A stretch of 64,000 nt of DNA from NCBI GenBank assembly GCA_002914805.1, contig JXTB01000790.1, positions 15,049 to 79,048 of the forward strand. The letters are read 5' to 3'. The notes under the pieces were generated by a model. The model searched no databases, was not told the DNA's origin, and was given only the letters and a program-made list of their open reading frames with translations. Source of the DNA: Parasponia andersonii (lineage: Eukaryota; Streptophyta; Magnoliopsida; Rosales; Cannabaceae). Shown here piece by piece: positions 35,880 to 48,829 of the stretch (the first letter of the stretch is position 1; each line of letters opens with the position of its first letter). Made by a program: the position numbers and the translations under genes.

Positions 35880-38800
35880 TTAACAAATAAGTTCGGATAT
35901 TTAGCTCTAATATCATCTTAACGTTCCTAAGTTGCCTCTTCCATTGCATGATAGCCCCAAAGAACCTTGACTAATTTAATTTTCTAGTTGCGAAGCTCCT
36001 TTTCTTCTCTTTCTAAAATTCGAATAGGAACTTCTTCATATGTGAGGTCTTTTCATAATTGGAGAGGTTCATAACTTAAGACATGTGATGGATCAACCAA
36101 ATATTTTCTCAACATCGAGACATGAAATATATTATGTACGTCAGAAAGTCTCGGTGGTAAGGCAAATCTATAGGCCATGTCCCCGGCTCGTTCTAAAATC
36201 TCAAATGGTCTAATGAATCGTGGACTTAACTTTCCCTTTATACCAAATCTCATAACTCCCTTCATTGGTATAACCTTAAGAAATACCTTGTCTTTAACTG
36301 AAAATTCTAAGTTCTTTCATCTTTTATCTGCATAACTTTTTTGACGACTTGGGCTGTTTTCTTTTTTGTCCTGATTCTTTCCACAACATTAGTTTTTTGC
36401 TGTACAATTTTTGGACACAGAAGTTTTCACTCGCCAACTTCATCCCAATGAATCAGAGAACGACACTTCCTTCCATAAAGTATCTCATAAGGTGCCATAT
36501 CAATCGTCGCCTTGTAGCTATTATTATAAGAAAACTCTATCAATGGTAGATAATTGTCATGAAACACCGAAATCTATGATACAAGCTCTCAACATATCTT
36601 TAAGTGTTTGGATCATCCTTTCAGATCGGCCATTAGTCTGAGGATGGAGAGTAGTGCTAAACCTTAATTGTGTACTCATAACTTTGTGTAAACTTTTCCA
36701 AAATTTGGAGGTAAACTTCGGATCTTGGTTAGACACAATTGATATAAAGCTTGGCATACTTATCCATAGAGTAAGTATTACATGCCGGAAGAAAGTTTGC
36801 AGACTTTATAAGCCTATCTACAATCACCCATATGGAATTTGCATCTTTCCTTGTTCTTGGTAATCCAAGGACAAAATCCATGACAATATACTCCCATTTC
36901 CACTCAGGCATTATTAGTGGTTGCAATAAACCTGAAGGTCGTTGATGCTCTACTCTCACTTATTGATAAATGAGACAATGCTCAACGAACTATGTAATAT
37001 CTCTAGGCATATTGACCCACCAGAAGTGCTTTCTTAAATCACAATATATTTCCGTACTTTCTGGATGTACAGAATAAGGGGTCTCATGTGGTTCTCGTAT
37101 GATTTCCTTCTTGAGTTCAGGAACATCAGGAATACATAAAGATCGATAAACCTCAATGCATTGTCTGAGGTGATTATAAAGTCTTTATATTTTCCAGCTT
37201 CTGCACCTTAACGAAACTTCATTAATATAGGATCATTACTTTGTGCAGCTTTAATTCGATCCAAAAGTGTTGATTTTACTATCAAAGTAGCCCTTTGGTC
37301 TGCTACTTCTAATCTCAAGTGTTGCATTTCCAAAATTAGCGGTAGAATTGCACGTATAGAAGTAATAGAGCTAGAAATTTTTGACTTAATGCATCTACAA
37401 CCACATTTGCTTTTTCTGGATAATAGTTTATCATACAATCATAATCTTTCACTAACTTGAGCCATCATCATTGCCTCATATTAAGTTCTTTCTGTGTGAA
37501 GAAATATTTCAAACTTTAATGGTATGTATAGATTTCACACTTAATCCTATATAGATAGTGTCGCCAAATTTTTAAAGTAAACACCACTACAGCAAGCTCG
37601 AGGTCATGTGTTGAGTAATTCTTCTGTATTGTCATGAGGCATAAGCTATTACTCTTCTGTGTTACATAAGAACACATCCCAAACTATTTTTGGATACATC
37701 ACTGTAGATGACAAACCCATCATCTCCTTCAGGAATGGCCAAAACAGGAGCAGTAGTCAATCATTGCTTCAGTTCCTGAGAACTTTTTTCACAATTATCA
37801 GAAAGAATTTCACATTATTTCGGGTCAACTGGGTTAGTGGAGATGCAATCTTTGAAATACCCTCCACAAACCTTCTATAATACCCTGCAAGACCAAGGAA
37901 ACTTCTAACTTCTTTTATACTAATCAGTGTTGGCCATTGTTGAACTGCTTCCACCTTACTATGGTCAACAGATACGCCATCTTTAGAAATAATATGTCCT
38001 AGAAAAGAAATTTACTTTATCCAGAATTCACACTTCATAAATTTGGCATAAAGTTTATCCTCTCGAAGAATTTGTAAGATAGTGCATAAATGTTGTTCAT
38101 GTTCTTCTTCAGATTGAGAGTATATCAAAATTTTTATCTATAAAGATGATAACAAATTTATCTAAATAATCTTTAAATACTCGATTCATCAACTCTATAA
38201 AAGCTACAGGGGCATTCGTTAGGCCAAAAGCATGACCAAAAATTCGTAATGCCCATATCTTGTTCTGAAAGTAGTCTTTGATACATCATCTTTTTGACTT
38301 TCAATTGATGATATCCTGATCTTAAATCAATTTTTGAGAAGTGTTCAACTCCTTGTAGTTGATCGAACAAGTCTTCAATCCGAGGCAACAAATACTAATT
38401 CTTTATTGTTACTTTATTCAATTCTCTGTAATCGCTACATAGTCTCATTGAACCATCTTTCTTCTTAACAAAAAGCATTGGAGCTCCCCATGGTGAATGA
38501 CTAGGTCTAATAAACTTCTATCTGAAAGATCTTGAAGCTGTTCTTTAAGCTCTTTCAATTCAGTTGGAGCCATGCGATAAGTTTCTTTAGAAATAGGCAT
38601 AATACCTGGGACTAAATCTATCACAAACTCGATCTCATGATCCAGGGGTAGACCAGGCAAATCTTCCAGGAAAATATCTACGAAGTCCTGAACTACTGGT
38701 ACTTGGCTTGCTATGATCTCTTTCTTTGGCACCTCAATTAATGATGCAAGATAACCAACAGAACCTTTGTTCAGCATGTGTTAAGCCTTCATTGCAGTAA

Positions 38801-39170
38801 TAATAGGTACTCGGGGTATACTCCTAACTCCAAGGAAAGAAAAACTTGGTCCAGTAGGCGGCTGAAAGGTCACTTCCTTTTTACTACAATCAATAGTTGC
38901 ATGATTTGCATTCAACCAATCCATGCCAAGTATGATGTCGAAATCATGAATGTCAAGAAGAACAAGGTCTAAAATACTTCTCATCCATCAACTAAGATTT
39001 TTCACTCTTTGAGCTTATGACAAGATTCTAGAATAGCTCCTAAAGTGTGGAAATACTAAACCATTTATGTAAAGGTTCTAGTGTAGCTTCTATCTTTTCA
39101 GCAAAGCATAAGTTGACAAAAGAATGAGTAGCTCCCAAATCAATTAAAACAGAAGCAGGAACACCAAAAA
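35880..39170 (-). pseudogene. Element B pol (broken)
   Basis: Protease-type ILGMDWLNANHA near 38890-38950. Reverse transcriptase with LPGLPLDHEIEFVIDL near 38640 and [16 protein letters not shown] near 38320; SFLGLAGYYRRFV near 37880. Integrase with WEYIVMDFVLGLPR near 36880 and [19 protein letters not shown] near 36610, then a chromovirus-type C-terminal region to about 35885. Fossil. Confidence 0.85.
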
Positions 39171-39214
39171 TAATCATAATACCTATAACACGTAATATAC
39201 GAAATCAATACAAT

Positions 39215-39665
39215 GGTTGTTACTAAAAGGTCTAGAAAGTAAAGTTTACCTGTAATAACATCATCCGAAGTGTCAGCCTCTTTATATGTTATAGCATGAA
39301 TACGCTCTTGAGTTTTCTTTTGCCTACTATTGCCACCATTGGTCTGGTTCTCCTTGCAGTCTTTGATAAAGTGCCCTGACTTCCCACAATTAAAGCACAA
39401 ATTAGAGTACTTTCCACACTTTTCATAAGTTGTCACCATCTTTTTATTTTTGTTACCACCTTTGTCGCCTCCGTATGACTTTCTTTCCTCTTTTGGTTAT
39501 TTCTATTCCAGGGCTTTCCTTTCTGATTTACGCCTGATTTTTTACTATATAGTTGAAGGGATTTCTCAAAATCTTCGGCTAAAATCTGAGCTCAATCCAA
39601 AACTTCAGCATAGGTGATTAATTTCAAAACTTTGATCGAACGTCTTAAGTCAAGCTTAGGGCATT
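39215..39665 (-). pseudogene. Element B gag, C-terminal part
   Basis: Contains a CCHC zinc knuckle (CFNCGKSGHFIKDC) near 39350-39400 and the AEVLD/EDFEKSL region typical of the end of chromovirus gag. The N-terminal part is absent. Fossil. Confidence 0.75.
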
Positions 39666-39770
39666 ACAGTTCGTATCATGGATTTATAGATGGCATTGTA
39701 CCAGAGTCCTTAAAGTACTTAGGTAGGATATTTTCTAATAACCTCCCTTACAAGAGCTTTAGGCAATATT

Positions 39771-41591
39771 TGTAAAACCATTTAAAAAGTTTATATAAAA
39801 TAAAGGTGTAGGGCTCATAAGAGGGGGTCAAAGTACCCTATCTTTCTTCCCCACACATTCTCTTTCTCTCGCTCTCTTCTCTCTTTCTCTCTCTCGTTAC
39901 ACCTCTAAAACCACGGCTACTCTTTGTAATTTCTGATTGGAGCACCTACCACCATTGTTGAGTGCTGTTGTCCCCTAAAATCGAACTGTTGCCTCCTAAA
40001 ACCCCTACTTTCGGAGTCTCGACGTCGGGGGAGCTGTAGATCATCGGTAAGGAGGAGAAAGGCCAAAGACTATTTTTGACAGAATTCAATCATTTTTGGC
40101 CACTCTAGACTCCGACACTAGTCAAATAATGAAGCCCAATCATCCCCAACCAGTGCCGACCCTCCTCTACCACCAATTTTTGGTGAATAAACTCTAGTAA
40201 GGTTTTTACCATTTCTATAAATTAATTTTGGCATTTGTGAAATTATTTTTGGAATGTTATTATATTATTGTTATCTTAAGTAGAGAATGGTATGAGAAAG
40301 TTAAGATTGGTATTTGAGTTAGGTGAAGTTGAAATTCATATTGGGAGAATATTGGGTTTGAAAGTTGGCATTTAAGGCTCGGGACCTGGAAACGAAGTTT
40401 TCAACTTCAAATTTGGATTTAGTGAGGTTGAGATACAAGCATTGATATATAGTATTACTACGTTAAGAAGTGGCACGAATTTCGAGATGTAAGGCTCGGA
40501 ATTCCGCATCGTTTTGGATACTAGGGATTGAGTATTTCGACCTGGCCCTTATTTAGTCGAGTTATATATCTAACTTAGCTATTTGGATGCTAGGAATTCA
40601 GTGGTGATATCCATTTTTTAGTTGAGGTTTTGTTGGGAAAGTCATTAATCAAAGTGAACGAATGGGATTCCTAAAACTATCTTTCGAGCAGCCAATCGAC
40701 CAATGGGGAATTATACAAGCGTCGATAGCTTGGCATAACTATTAATATGAGGTAGAAGTTCTTCTACGTAGTTTTTATATTGTTTTGATTTTAATGAAGC
40801 ATTATGACCTATTTCTACAAATTGTGAATTTTCTTATATCAAATGGTGTGAATGGATATTTGATCAACTTGTGAACTATAGAAATGGATTAAATTGTTCT
40901 CGGATTAGACTGTATCATTTTTATGGAGGTATAAAAATTGCGATTTTGAAAAAATACAGCTTTTATGCTGCCTAATTTTCAGGAAATCTTAGAATAATTC
41001 CAAATAGGTTTTAAGGCATGATTATACTGATATATCTGATTCATGGTTATTACAAACTGTATTACATATTGTACATACTATTGAATCATATATTTGAGTA
41101 TCGTTATTATATCACAATAGTTTAGATCGCTGACAAGTTACTATAATGCTAGGCCGAGACACCTATGCAGGATTTGCTGACACACCTCCAGATAGTGTCG
41201 GGATGTTAAGTACCTCTGGTAAAAGGATATTACAGGACCATGATGAGAGGATAAAAGCTCATACCTATTTATAGTTGATTTATGATATGTACAATTATGT
41301 AGTTTTAGTTTTAGTTTTAAATATATAATTATTTATTCCTGATCTCGATTACTTTTGTAAACTTGATTTATAAATGGAGTTTTGAAAAGTACTTATCACG
41401 CAAATTTAAAGAATAGTATTCATTCTAAAAAGGTAATTGGAATATTTTTACTAACTCTTGGAAAGGATATCATTTCTAATTAATTGTCATTTTTCAAAAA
41501 AATTGAAGTTTATAAACTTTTCTAAAACAACTCATGAATTTCCACTTGTATAATTTCTTTCGACCCCTGGCTCGGGGTCTGGGTTGTGACA
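39771..41591 (+). mobile_element. Solo LTR (copy 5), Tekay-like, with target-site duplication
   Basis: Starts TGTAAAACCATT and ends CGGGGTCTGGGTTGTGACA. It is flanked by ATATT at 39766-39770 and 41592-41596. It has TTTATATAAAATAAAGG and a long CT-rich leader at 39835-39900. Length 1.82 kb; no coding region. Fossil. Confidence 0.85.
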
Positions 41592-41596
41592 ATATT

Positions 41597-42300
41597 AGCT
41601 AGGTTTCTTGACAATATTAGATAGGTTGCTCCTCCAGTATCTTGGCAAATAGATGTCAAGTCATATATTTGACTTATATAATACTAACATCCTGGGTTTA
41701 TGATAAGAGCCTGTGAGCTCATGGGTATTATTAGGTGATTTATATCGTATATTACATAATTTGATACTTTGATGCATGATCATATTTTCATATTTATGTG
41801 GATTAATAGTTTTGGAAATTACATACGTTTATAGTTTGTGAACTTAATTTTTGATTTATCTAAATGTGCATGTATTTTCATCACTACAAGATTTTTCCAG
41901 AGGTAATTATTTATTGATTGGGAAATTCATACTAACCCCACTTTTCTCTTCAGATGGTGTCCACGGTGATATTGGCGGCCAATAAGTATATTAAAAGACT
42001 ATCATTTTAGTAGTCCACGGTGATATTGGCGGCCAATAAGTATATTAGAAGACTATCATTTTAGTAGTTCGATTTCTTGGTAATACTTTGAGTTTTGGAT
42101 TAAGGATTGGGTTTATGTTTTAATTTGGTTATAGTAGGATATATACGCTTAGCATTAAAACAAGAAAACTCTTATGATTATGTATGTAAGCCTATACACC
42201 GTATCGATACCTAACACATGATGACAATGACGCTTCGATTGGGTTGAATTATAGTTTTTTAATTATTTATCGATTTATGCTTAATGGTGAATATATAACA
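41597..42300 (+). mobile_element. Remnant of a Tekay-like LTR with an internal duplication
   Basis: TTCTCTTCAGATGGTGTCC near 41944 matches the CCTCAGGTGGTGTTCAG stretch on the minus strand of copy 1 (about 4290). Ends are not clear. A 54-bp tandem duplication lies inside. Confidence 0.5.
41960..42067. repeat. 54-bp tandem duplication
   Basis: TCCACGGTGATATTGGCGGC at 41960 repeats at 42014 with a single difference over the 54-bp unit. Confidence 0.95.
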
Positions 42301-42647
42301 TTAGGATCAGTTTAGTAGTTGGAATTCTAATACTCTTTAAAATGAAATTTTATAACAAATTGAAAACCTATTGTACATTTTCATAAATAAATTAGGAATT
42401 TCTAAATTAAGTGAAATTCTCATTCTACTATTGATCCAAGAATTAGGTTATGATAGATCCTACTCCATGAATAGATAAGAGCAAATAAGAAAAAAACTTC
42501 AAAGCTAAATTCAAATTTTTTATATTTTAATTTTACCTAAAATTTTTCACATTTCGAGATTGTCTTAAGATAATCACGCTTTTAATTAAAGAGAAATAAT
42601 TGTTAGTCCTCTATATATTATGGTTACGACTTTATGTATGATACTCG

Positions 42648-42681
<34 letters not shown>

Positions 42682-43277
42682 GAACGCAGGCTCATATTCT
42701 TCTTCTTTTGTCTTTCCGTAAAAACTCTAATTAATACTCCTAAAATTTCGTCGATATTTTTTTTAAAGTTATACAGTCAGATTAACTACTTTTGTAAAAT
42801 GTACGTAAAAATACTCACAAATTTCAATTCATTGAACATATAAAATACAGAGAAAAAATATAATACTAATCAAATGATAACCAACGGGCATTCAATATTC
42901 TTATAAGAGGAATTTACAAATTACAATATTCATACAATAGGAATTGAAAATTTTCAATATTATTACAAGAGGACCTTAGTTCATGTAGAAATTTCTCTTT
43001 TATCTGAATTGTTTATAATAAAGAAAAACATTATCTAATGTATCTGAAGCATGTATAATAATAATAATAAAGACACTATATTTACCTTTTTTTTCTCATG
43101 AATATACCAAAATAGCAATAACGCATTCAAAAATCATAGATTCTTGCAAAAATATTGAAAGTTTGGAATAAGAGAGAGAAAAATTACCATTCATATCCGT
43201 CTTCCGTAAGGAGAGAACCATACATATATAACCGGGGAAAAAGATCGATCGAAAAAAAAAATCCAAGTTAAACATGT
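42301..43277. other. AT-rich spacer with microsatellites
   Basis: No gene was seen. (TA)n lies at 42651-42677 and a short (AAT)n near 43060-43072. The last bases form the left flank of element C. Confidence 0.6.
42651..42677. repeat. (TA)n microsatellite
   Basis: Uninterrupted TA run of 27 bp. Confidence 0.95.
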
Positions 43278-43970
43278 TGTTGTTCGGTCTAAAATCCTAT
43301 GTCAGGTCGCATGAGTAGGAGTTAAGTGCGACCTCATCCAAAAGGGTTGCATGCGACCACTACCGCATAAGTTATGTGTGACTTCCACTGCATAAGTTAT
43401 GTGCGATCTCCTCCGCATAAGTTATGTGCGACCTCCTCCGAAAGAAAAGGAAACTAGTCTCTGCTTTGTCAAATAGGTAACCCACAAGGAAAGGGAATCA
43501 AAAGTCTCTCTTTCATGATCGACTAGTTACCCAATTTAAGTAGTTATCTAATTATGTTGTTACTCAAATTGTATTACCCGATTGTATAGTTACCCATTTT
43601 CACAATTAAGAATATTGAGTTACCCTCATCTATAAAAAGTGAGCTCAATGTTTTAGTGGGGGATTCTGGTTTCTGAATTCTGACTTCCGATTTCTAATTC
43701 GGATTCTGGGACGTTTTGGAATTTTGGAGAACATTAAGAGAGATTATTCTAAAGACTCTTCTTTTTTTTTCCAGACAAGACATTGTAACTATGAGTGCAT
43801 GTAATTCTCCAGAAAATAGTGAAAAACAGTGGACGTAAGCTCATCTTTTTTGGGGCTGAACTACTATAAAATCCTTTGTCTCTTTATTTTCTTTGATTAA
43901 TAACCCAATTTACACAAGCCAGATCTCTTAATTTTTTCTAAATTTATTGTTGACAAAACCTCCATCAACA
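43278..43970 (+). repeat. Element C 5' LTR
   Basis: TGTTGTTCGGTC to ...CCTCCATCAACA; TATA stretch CTATAAAAAG near 43633. It contains three 25-bp units at 43365-43439. Confidence 0.9.
43365..43439 (+). repeat. 25-bp tandem repeat x3 in the 5' LTR
   Basis: Unit GCATAAGTTATGTGCGACCT plus five bases, three copies. The 3' LTR has four copies at 54271-54370. Confidence 0.95.
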
Positions 43971-43971
43971 A

Positions 43972-43988
43972 TTGGCGCTAGAAGAATG
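43972..43988 (+). other. Element C primer-binding site
   Basis: TTGGCGCTAGAAGAATG, one base after the LTR end, of the type common in Tat elements. Confidence 0.75.
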
Positions 43989-44032
43989 GCTATTCCAGCT
44001 AAAATAGTTTGTCAAATTTCACTTTTTTAATA

Positions 44033-45873
44033 ATGGCAAACACCAGAAATACTACTAGAGTCACCGGAACTAGCCAAAACCAACCCCAAAGCACTGCTGC
44101 TACACAGGCAGACCCTACTCAGGATCAGCCTACTATGACCACAATAGAAAACCTTTCCCAGAGATAGGATCGTATGGAGGAGATACTGGTAAACCTTCAA
44201 CAAGTCACTAACCAGATTAATGACACCCTGCGATGACTTACTGAAGGGCAGATGGTAACCCCACCACAGCACGAACGTCCCAAAGAACGTCCTGCTCAAC
44301 TACTGGAGAAAGTAATACAGATCCTAGAGATAAGAAGACGTGACCAGCCAAGAACCCAGCAAGAGCATCATGAAGATCGCATCTCTAAAGGAAAAGACAA
44401 GGTCGCAAACTTACCTCCAGAATCTGGTACAGAGAGTTCAAGTACAAACCGTGATCATGTACAACCTTCTCGAAAATCCACTAATAGTCAAGATCGCTTG
44501 AGCAGCGAACGAAAAAGACTATCGAGAAGCGTCTTCGAAAGGATCAGTAGAGAGTCGAGATAAGATCCTGCAGACCTAAGACAATACTTGGAGCGACGAT
44601 GTAGCCATGATCGATCCATATCACATCATAATGACCAAAGCCGGTCTCGTCGCACTATTTCCCTGGATTCCTCTCACAGATCGCAGAAGACTCTACCTGA
44701 CCAACCCACCATGCATCAAGATAACGATCAAAGGCTGCCCTTGCCGCCAGCAAGAGATAATGCTTTCCCTCCGAACGTCAATGTTCACAATTTAAGGATC
44801 GCATCAGACGCACTTGCTGGTTGGGACGATGAGCTCACTGATGGGTATCGTCAATCGCCATTCAGCGAGGAGGTTCGAGCTGCAGCCCTTCCCACTATTA
44901 ACACTTTTGATGGGAGAACTGATCCACAGGACCATATGGATCACTTCAGTAACTTGATGGAACTCCATCGTGTCAATGATCATGCACGTTGCAGATGTTT
45001 TGTTGTAACTCTCTCGGAAGCAGCAAAGAAGTGGTTCCGAGGAATCAAATCCGGCTCAATCTCATCCTGGCAATAACTTCAGACGGCATTCTTGAGACAT
45101 TTTCAAGCTGCCAAGAATTTCATTGTTCCACTTGTTAGCTTGTCTGCAATCCGGCAAGGTCCAGAGGAGACTCTACGATCTTATCTCAATCGATTCACCT
45201 CAGAGTTAGCAAAGGTCAATAACCCACCTGAGGGAGGAGTTCTAACTCTCATGATGGCCGGGGTGCGACCAGAAACTAAACTCTGGGAGGAATTGCTTGA
45301 GTGAGAATGTAGAACTCTAGAAGACTTCTACCGAAAGGTTGGTCGTCATCTGAGAGTAGAATCTTCACGCGAGAATCTTCAAAAGACGAAGAAAGAAGGA
45401 AGGAAAGATACGACTAAAGACGCGGTCATTACCAACAATAATGGTAATAAGAAAAACAAAAGGAATAATGAACAGCTGGCGAAGAATTAGCCTAGACCCA
45501 AAAAGCTGGAGATTTCAAGAGCTCCCATGCGGTTCAACAATCACACCGAGTTAACGCTCCCATAGATCATATCTATGCAGCTACAAACCAAAAGGAGCGA
45601 TACCGTCAACCAGAACTGATGAAGCAGGACAGGGCAAAGCACGACCCCAATAAGTTCTGCCAGTATCACAATGATATTGGATATGATACCAATGATTGCT
45701 TTGCTTTGAAGGATGAAATCAAAAGGCTGATTAAAGAGGGGCGACTGCGGCAGTACACCAGGCAGAATGACGAAAGGCGAGAAGAGAACCAACAGCGACC
45801 TCCAGAAATTCAGCGTGAAGTCCGAACTATCTTCGGAGGACCACATGTTGGTGGAGATTCAACAAGGGCTTAA
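44033..45873 (+). pseudogene. Element C gag (broken)
   Basis: The N-terminal part is rich in Thr/Gln and charged residues. The central Retrotrans_gag-type block is FDGRTDPQDHMDHFSNLME near 44910, followed by LRSYLNRFTSELAKV near 45175. The C-terminal CQYHNDIGYDTNDCFALKDE segment near 45660-45715 is equivalent to the YYQFHKDYRHETAHC block of element A. Fossil. Confidence 0.85.
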
Positions 45874-46023
45874 GACCGGTATGCACGAGAAGCTCGACAA
45901 CAGCCATTAACTAACGTCATGCATCTTGAGCAGCGACCACACAAGCTTCAACGAGTACCGGATATGGACATTACCTTCACAGAATAGGACGCAAGGGAAG
46001 TCCATTATCCGCATAATGACGCG

Positions 46024-46490
46024 TTGATCATAAAAATTAACTGTGGAAGCACACAGTTGTGGCGAGTATTGGTTGATAACGGGAGTGCTATGGACATCCT
46101 GTACTTCGATGCCTTTAAGAAGATGGGGTTGAATGAGAGTGACTTAAAGCCTACCGTCATTCTACTCTATGGTTTCACTGGTGACAGCCTGATGCCTATG
46201 GGCATGATTGAATTGATGGTCAGCGTTGGAACCTATCCTAGGGTTTCAACGATAATGACCCAGTTTTTAGTGTTAGATGGCCCCTCTACTTTCAATGCTG
46301 TGCTGGGAAGACCGACACTAAGGGAACTTCGAGCCGTCACTTCGATCTATCATCTCACTATGAAGTTCCTGACCCAACAAGGGGTAGGTGAGGTGCGAGA
46401 AAACCAATATGATGCGAGGACTTGTTATAACAACTCGCTGAAACTCGCAGCAAAGGATGCAACGTCCCGCACAATGATGGTCCACCTGCC
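46024..46490 (+). pseudogene. Element C protease region
   Basis: Aspartic protease-like VLVDNGSAMDILYFDAFKK and the downstream STFNAVLGRPTLRELRA block. It is continuous with the repeat linker and RT region. Fossil. Confidence 0.85.
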
Positions 46491-46497
46491 AGAGGAA

Positions 46498-46713
46498 GCG
46501 TCAGTCGAGGCAGCGGGCAAAGCGTCAGTCGAGGCAGCGAGTAAAGCGTCAGTCGAGGCAGCGGGCAAAGCGTTAGTCGAGTCGTCAGACAAAGCATCAG
46601 TCGAGTCATCAGATAAAGCGTCAGTCGAGTCGTCAGACAAAGCGTCAGTCGAGTCGATAGATAAAGCGTCAGTCGAACCGTCAGTGAAAGCGTCAATCGA
46701 AACGACCAGTGAA
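46498..46713 (+). repeat. 24-bp coding minisatellite between protease and RT
   Basis: Nine in-frame 8-residue units: ASVEAAGK, ASVEAASK, ASVEAAGK, ALVESSDK, two of ASVESSDK, then ASVESIDK, ASVEPSVK and ASIETTSE. The unit starts GCGTCAGTCGAG. The array keeps the frame and would form an acidic/Ala-Ser-rich linker. Confidence 0.95.
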
Positions 46714-46719
46714 GACTTC

Positions 46720-48640
46720 GATCCTCGAGAAATAGACGAAGAGGTCAGAACTAGACCCATTGAAGATCTGGAGGACTTATCATTCGACATGTCTTCCAAG
46801 ACTTTAAAGATTGGAACGGAGGTTCAAGGACCTATGCGAGCTTCATTGGTCGCTTTTCTGACGTCTAACTTGGATGTCTTCACATGGCGACATTCAAACA
46901 TGGTAGGGATTGATTCAAGGATCATATCCCACCGTCTTAACATAGATCTGACAAAGAAGTCTGTACAGCAGAAAAGAAGGGCTATGAATCCAGAATGCTA
47001 CATCGCGTTAAAAGAAGAAGTGGAGAAGCTGCTCGAAATTGGGTTCATAAGAGAGTCTTTTTATCCTGACTGGCTTGCAAACCCGGTTTTGGTGAAGAAA
47101 CCCAATGGGAAGTGGAGAACGTGCATCGATTTCACCGATCTCAACAAAGCATGCCAAAAGGATAGCTTCCCACTTCCGAGAATCAACCAGCTTGTAGATG
47201 CGACATCGGGGCATGAACTTTTAAGTTTCATGGACGCGTATTCTGGATATAATCAAATCCCCATGTACGAGCTAGATGAGGAGCATACTTCGTTCATCAC
47301 TGATCGAGGATTATACTGTTATAAAAAGATGCCCATCGGACTTGTCAATATGATGTTTGCAAAATAAATTGGCAAGACAATGGAGGTATACGTCGATGAC
47401 ATGCTGGTGAAGTCGGAGAAGGGCGAAGATCACATCAAGCACCTTGATGAGATGTTCAAAATTCTCTGGAAATACCAAATGAAGCTGAATTCCCAGAAGT
47501 GTGCATTCAGAGTAGGATCTGGAAAATTTCTGGTTTTTATGCTCAATCAGCGAGGAATCGAAGTAAATCCTCAGAAGATATAAGCGTTGATTGATATGCA
47601 ATCTCCTCATAAACCCAAGGATGTGCAAAGTCTAGCAGGAAGAGTAGCTACACTGAGTCGGTTTCTATCCAGATCGACCGATAAATGCTAACCTTTTTTT
47701 GAAGTATTGAAAGGATCAAAGAGGTTCGAGTGGACGAAAGAATACGAACAGGCATTCCAAGAGTTGAAAAAGCACTTGGGTTCTCCTCCACTCTTGTGAA
47801 GCCAAACCCAGGAGAAGAATTATGCTTATATCTTGCAATTTCCAAGTATGCGATGAGTGCTGCACTAATTCGCGAGGAGAGAAATATTCAGCGACCTGTC
47901 GATTATGTAAGTAAAAGATTACTTGATGCCAAAACCAGATATCCAGAGATGGAGAAATTGGCACTAGCACTCGTCATCGCATCAAGAAAGCTTCGACCTT
48001 ACTTCTATGCTCACTCCATCAGGATTTTCACGAATTTCCCGTTGAAACAGGTCTTGTAGAAACCTGAGGCATCAGGATGGCTGCTTAAGTGGGCTGTTGA
48101 ATTGAGTCAATTTGACATCAATTTTCAACCTCGCACTGCCATAAAGGGTCAGGCCCTCGCAGATTTTATTGCAGAATTTACATATGATGTCAATTTTCCC
48201 ACGGGAGTACTCGAAAAACCCACTTCAGATACATCAAGGTTGTGGAAACTTTATGTTGATGGGTCGTCGAATGAAAATGGAGTAGGTGCGGGCTTAGTTT
48301 TAATCAGTCCTGAAGGGCACAGCATTCATTGTGCGCTTCGCTTCAAATTCCCAGTGTCGAACAATGAGGCTGAGTATGAAGCACTGATAGCTGGGCTAAA
48401 GCTCGCACAGGAAATGAAGGTCGAGATAATTGAAGCCTACAGCGACTCCCAGCTGGTCGTTTGTCAGGTTAAGGGCGATTAGCAAGCGAGAGAAAAAAGA
48501 AGGATGGCATATTTGCAGAAGGTGCAGCAATTGTTCTCAACATTCGCTGCTTATAACATTCAGCTTCTTCCCCGCCTTGAAAATGCCCGGGCGGATGCAC
48601 TTGCTAAGCTCGCTTCGACGAAAGATGCAGAGTTGTTGAA
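46720..48640 (+). pseudogene. Element C reverse transcriptase and RNase H (broken)
   Basis: RT blocks: SNLDVFTWRHSNMVGID, KWRTCIDFTDLNKAC, SFMDAYSGYNQIPM and YVDDMLVKSEKGEDH. RNase H: LYVDGSSNENGVGAGLVLI and FPVSNNEAEYEALIAGLKLA near 48345-48410. Fossil. Confidence 0.9.
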
Positions 48641-48829
48641 GGTAGTTCCTGTTGAATTTCTTATATCGCCAAGCATTGAGGCCGAACCCCAAATAGCTAT
48701 GCTAGTTGATGAACAACCATCGTGGATGGATCTCATGATGCAATATATACAAAATGGCGATCTTTTTGAGAACAAAAACGATGCAAAGCGACTCCGCATG
48801 AAGGCAGCTCGCTATATCATCTAAGATGA

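Larger units (their letters stand above)
32780..39665 (-). mobile_element. Element B: Tekay/Del-type chromovirus, 5'-truncated
   Basis: A minus-strand Gypsy element keeping, from high to low coordinate, the end of gag with its zinc knuckle, protease, reverse transcriptase, RNase H, integrase with a chromovirus-type C-terminus, a polypurine tract and a 3' LTR of about 3.06 kb. The 5' LTR and start of gag are missing beyond about 39665. The coding region has more than ten breaks. Lineage is given by KGKLSPRFIRPFEILER and FHVSMLRKYLVDPSHV. Without a partner LTR its age cannot be estimated. Fossil. Confidence 0.85.

Noticed and set aside
39771-41591. Missing 5' LTR of element B
   Set aside because: It is in the opposite orientation to element B, has its own ATATT target-site duplication and no adjoining PBS.
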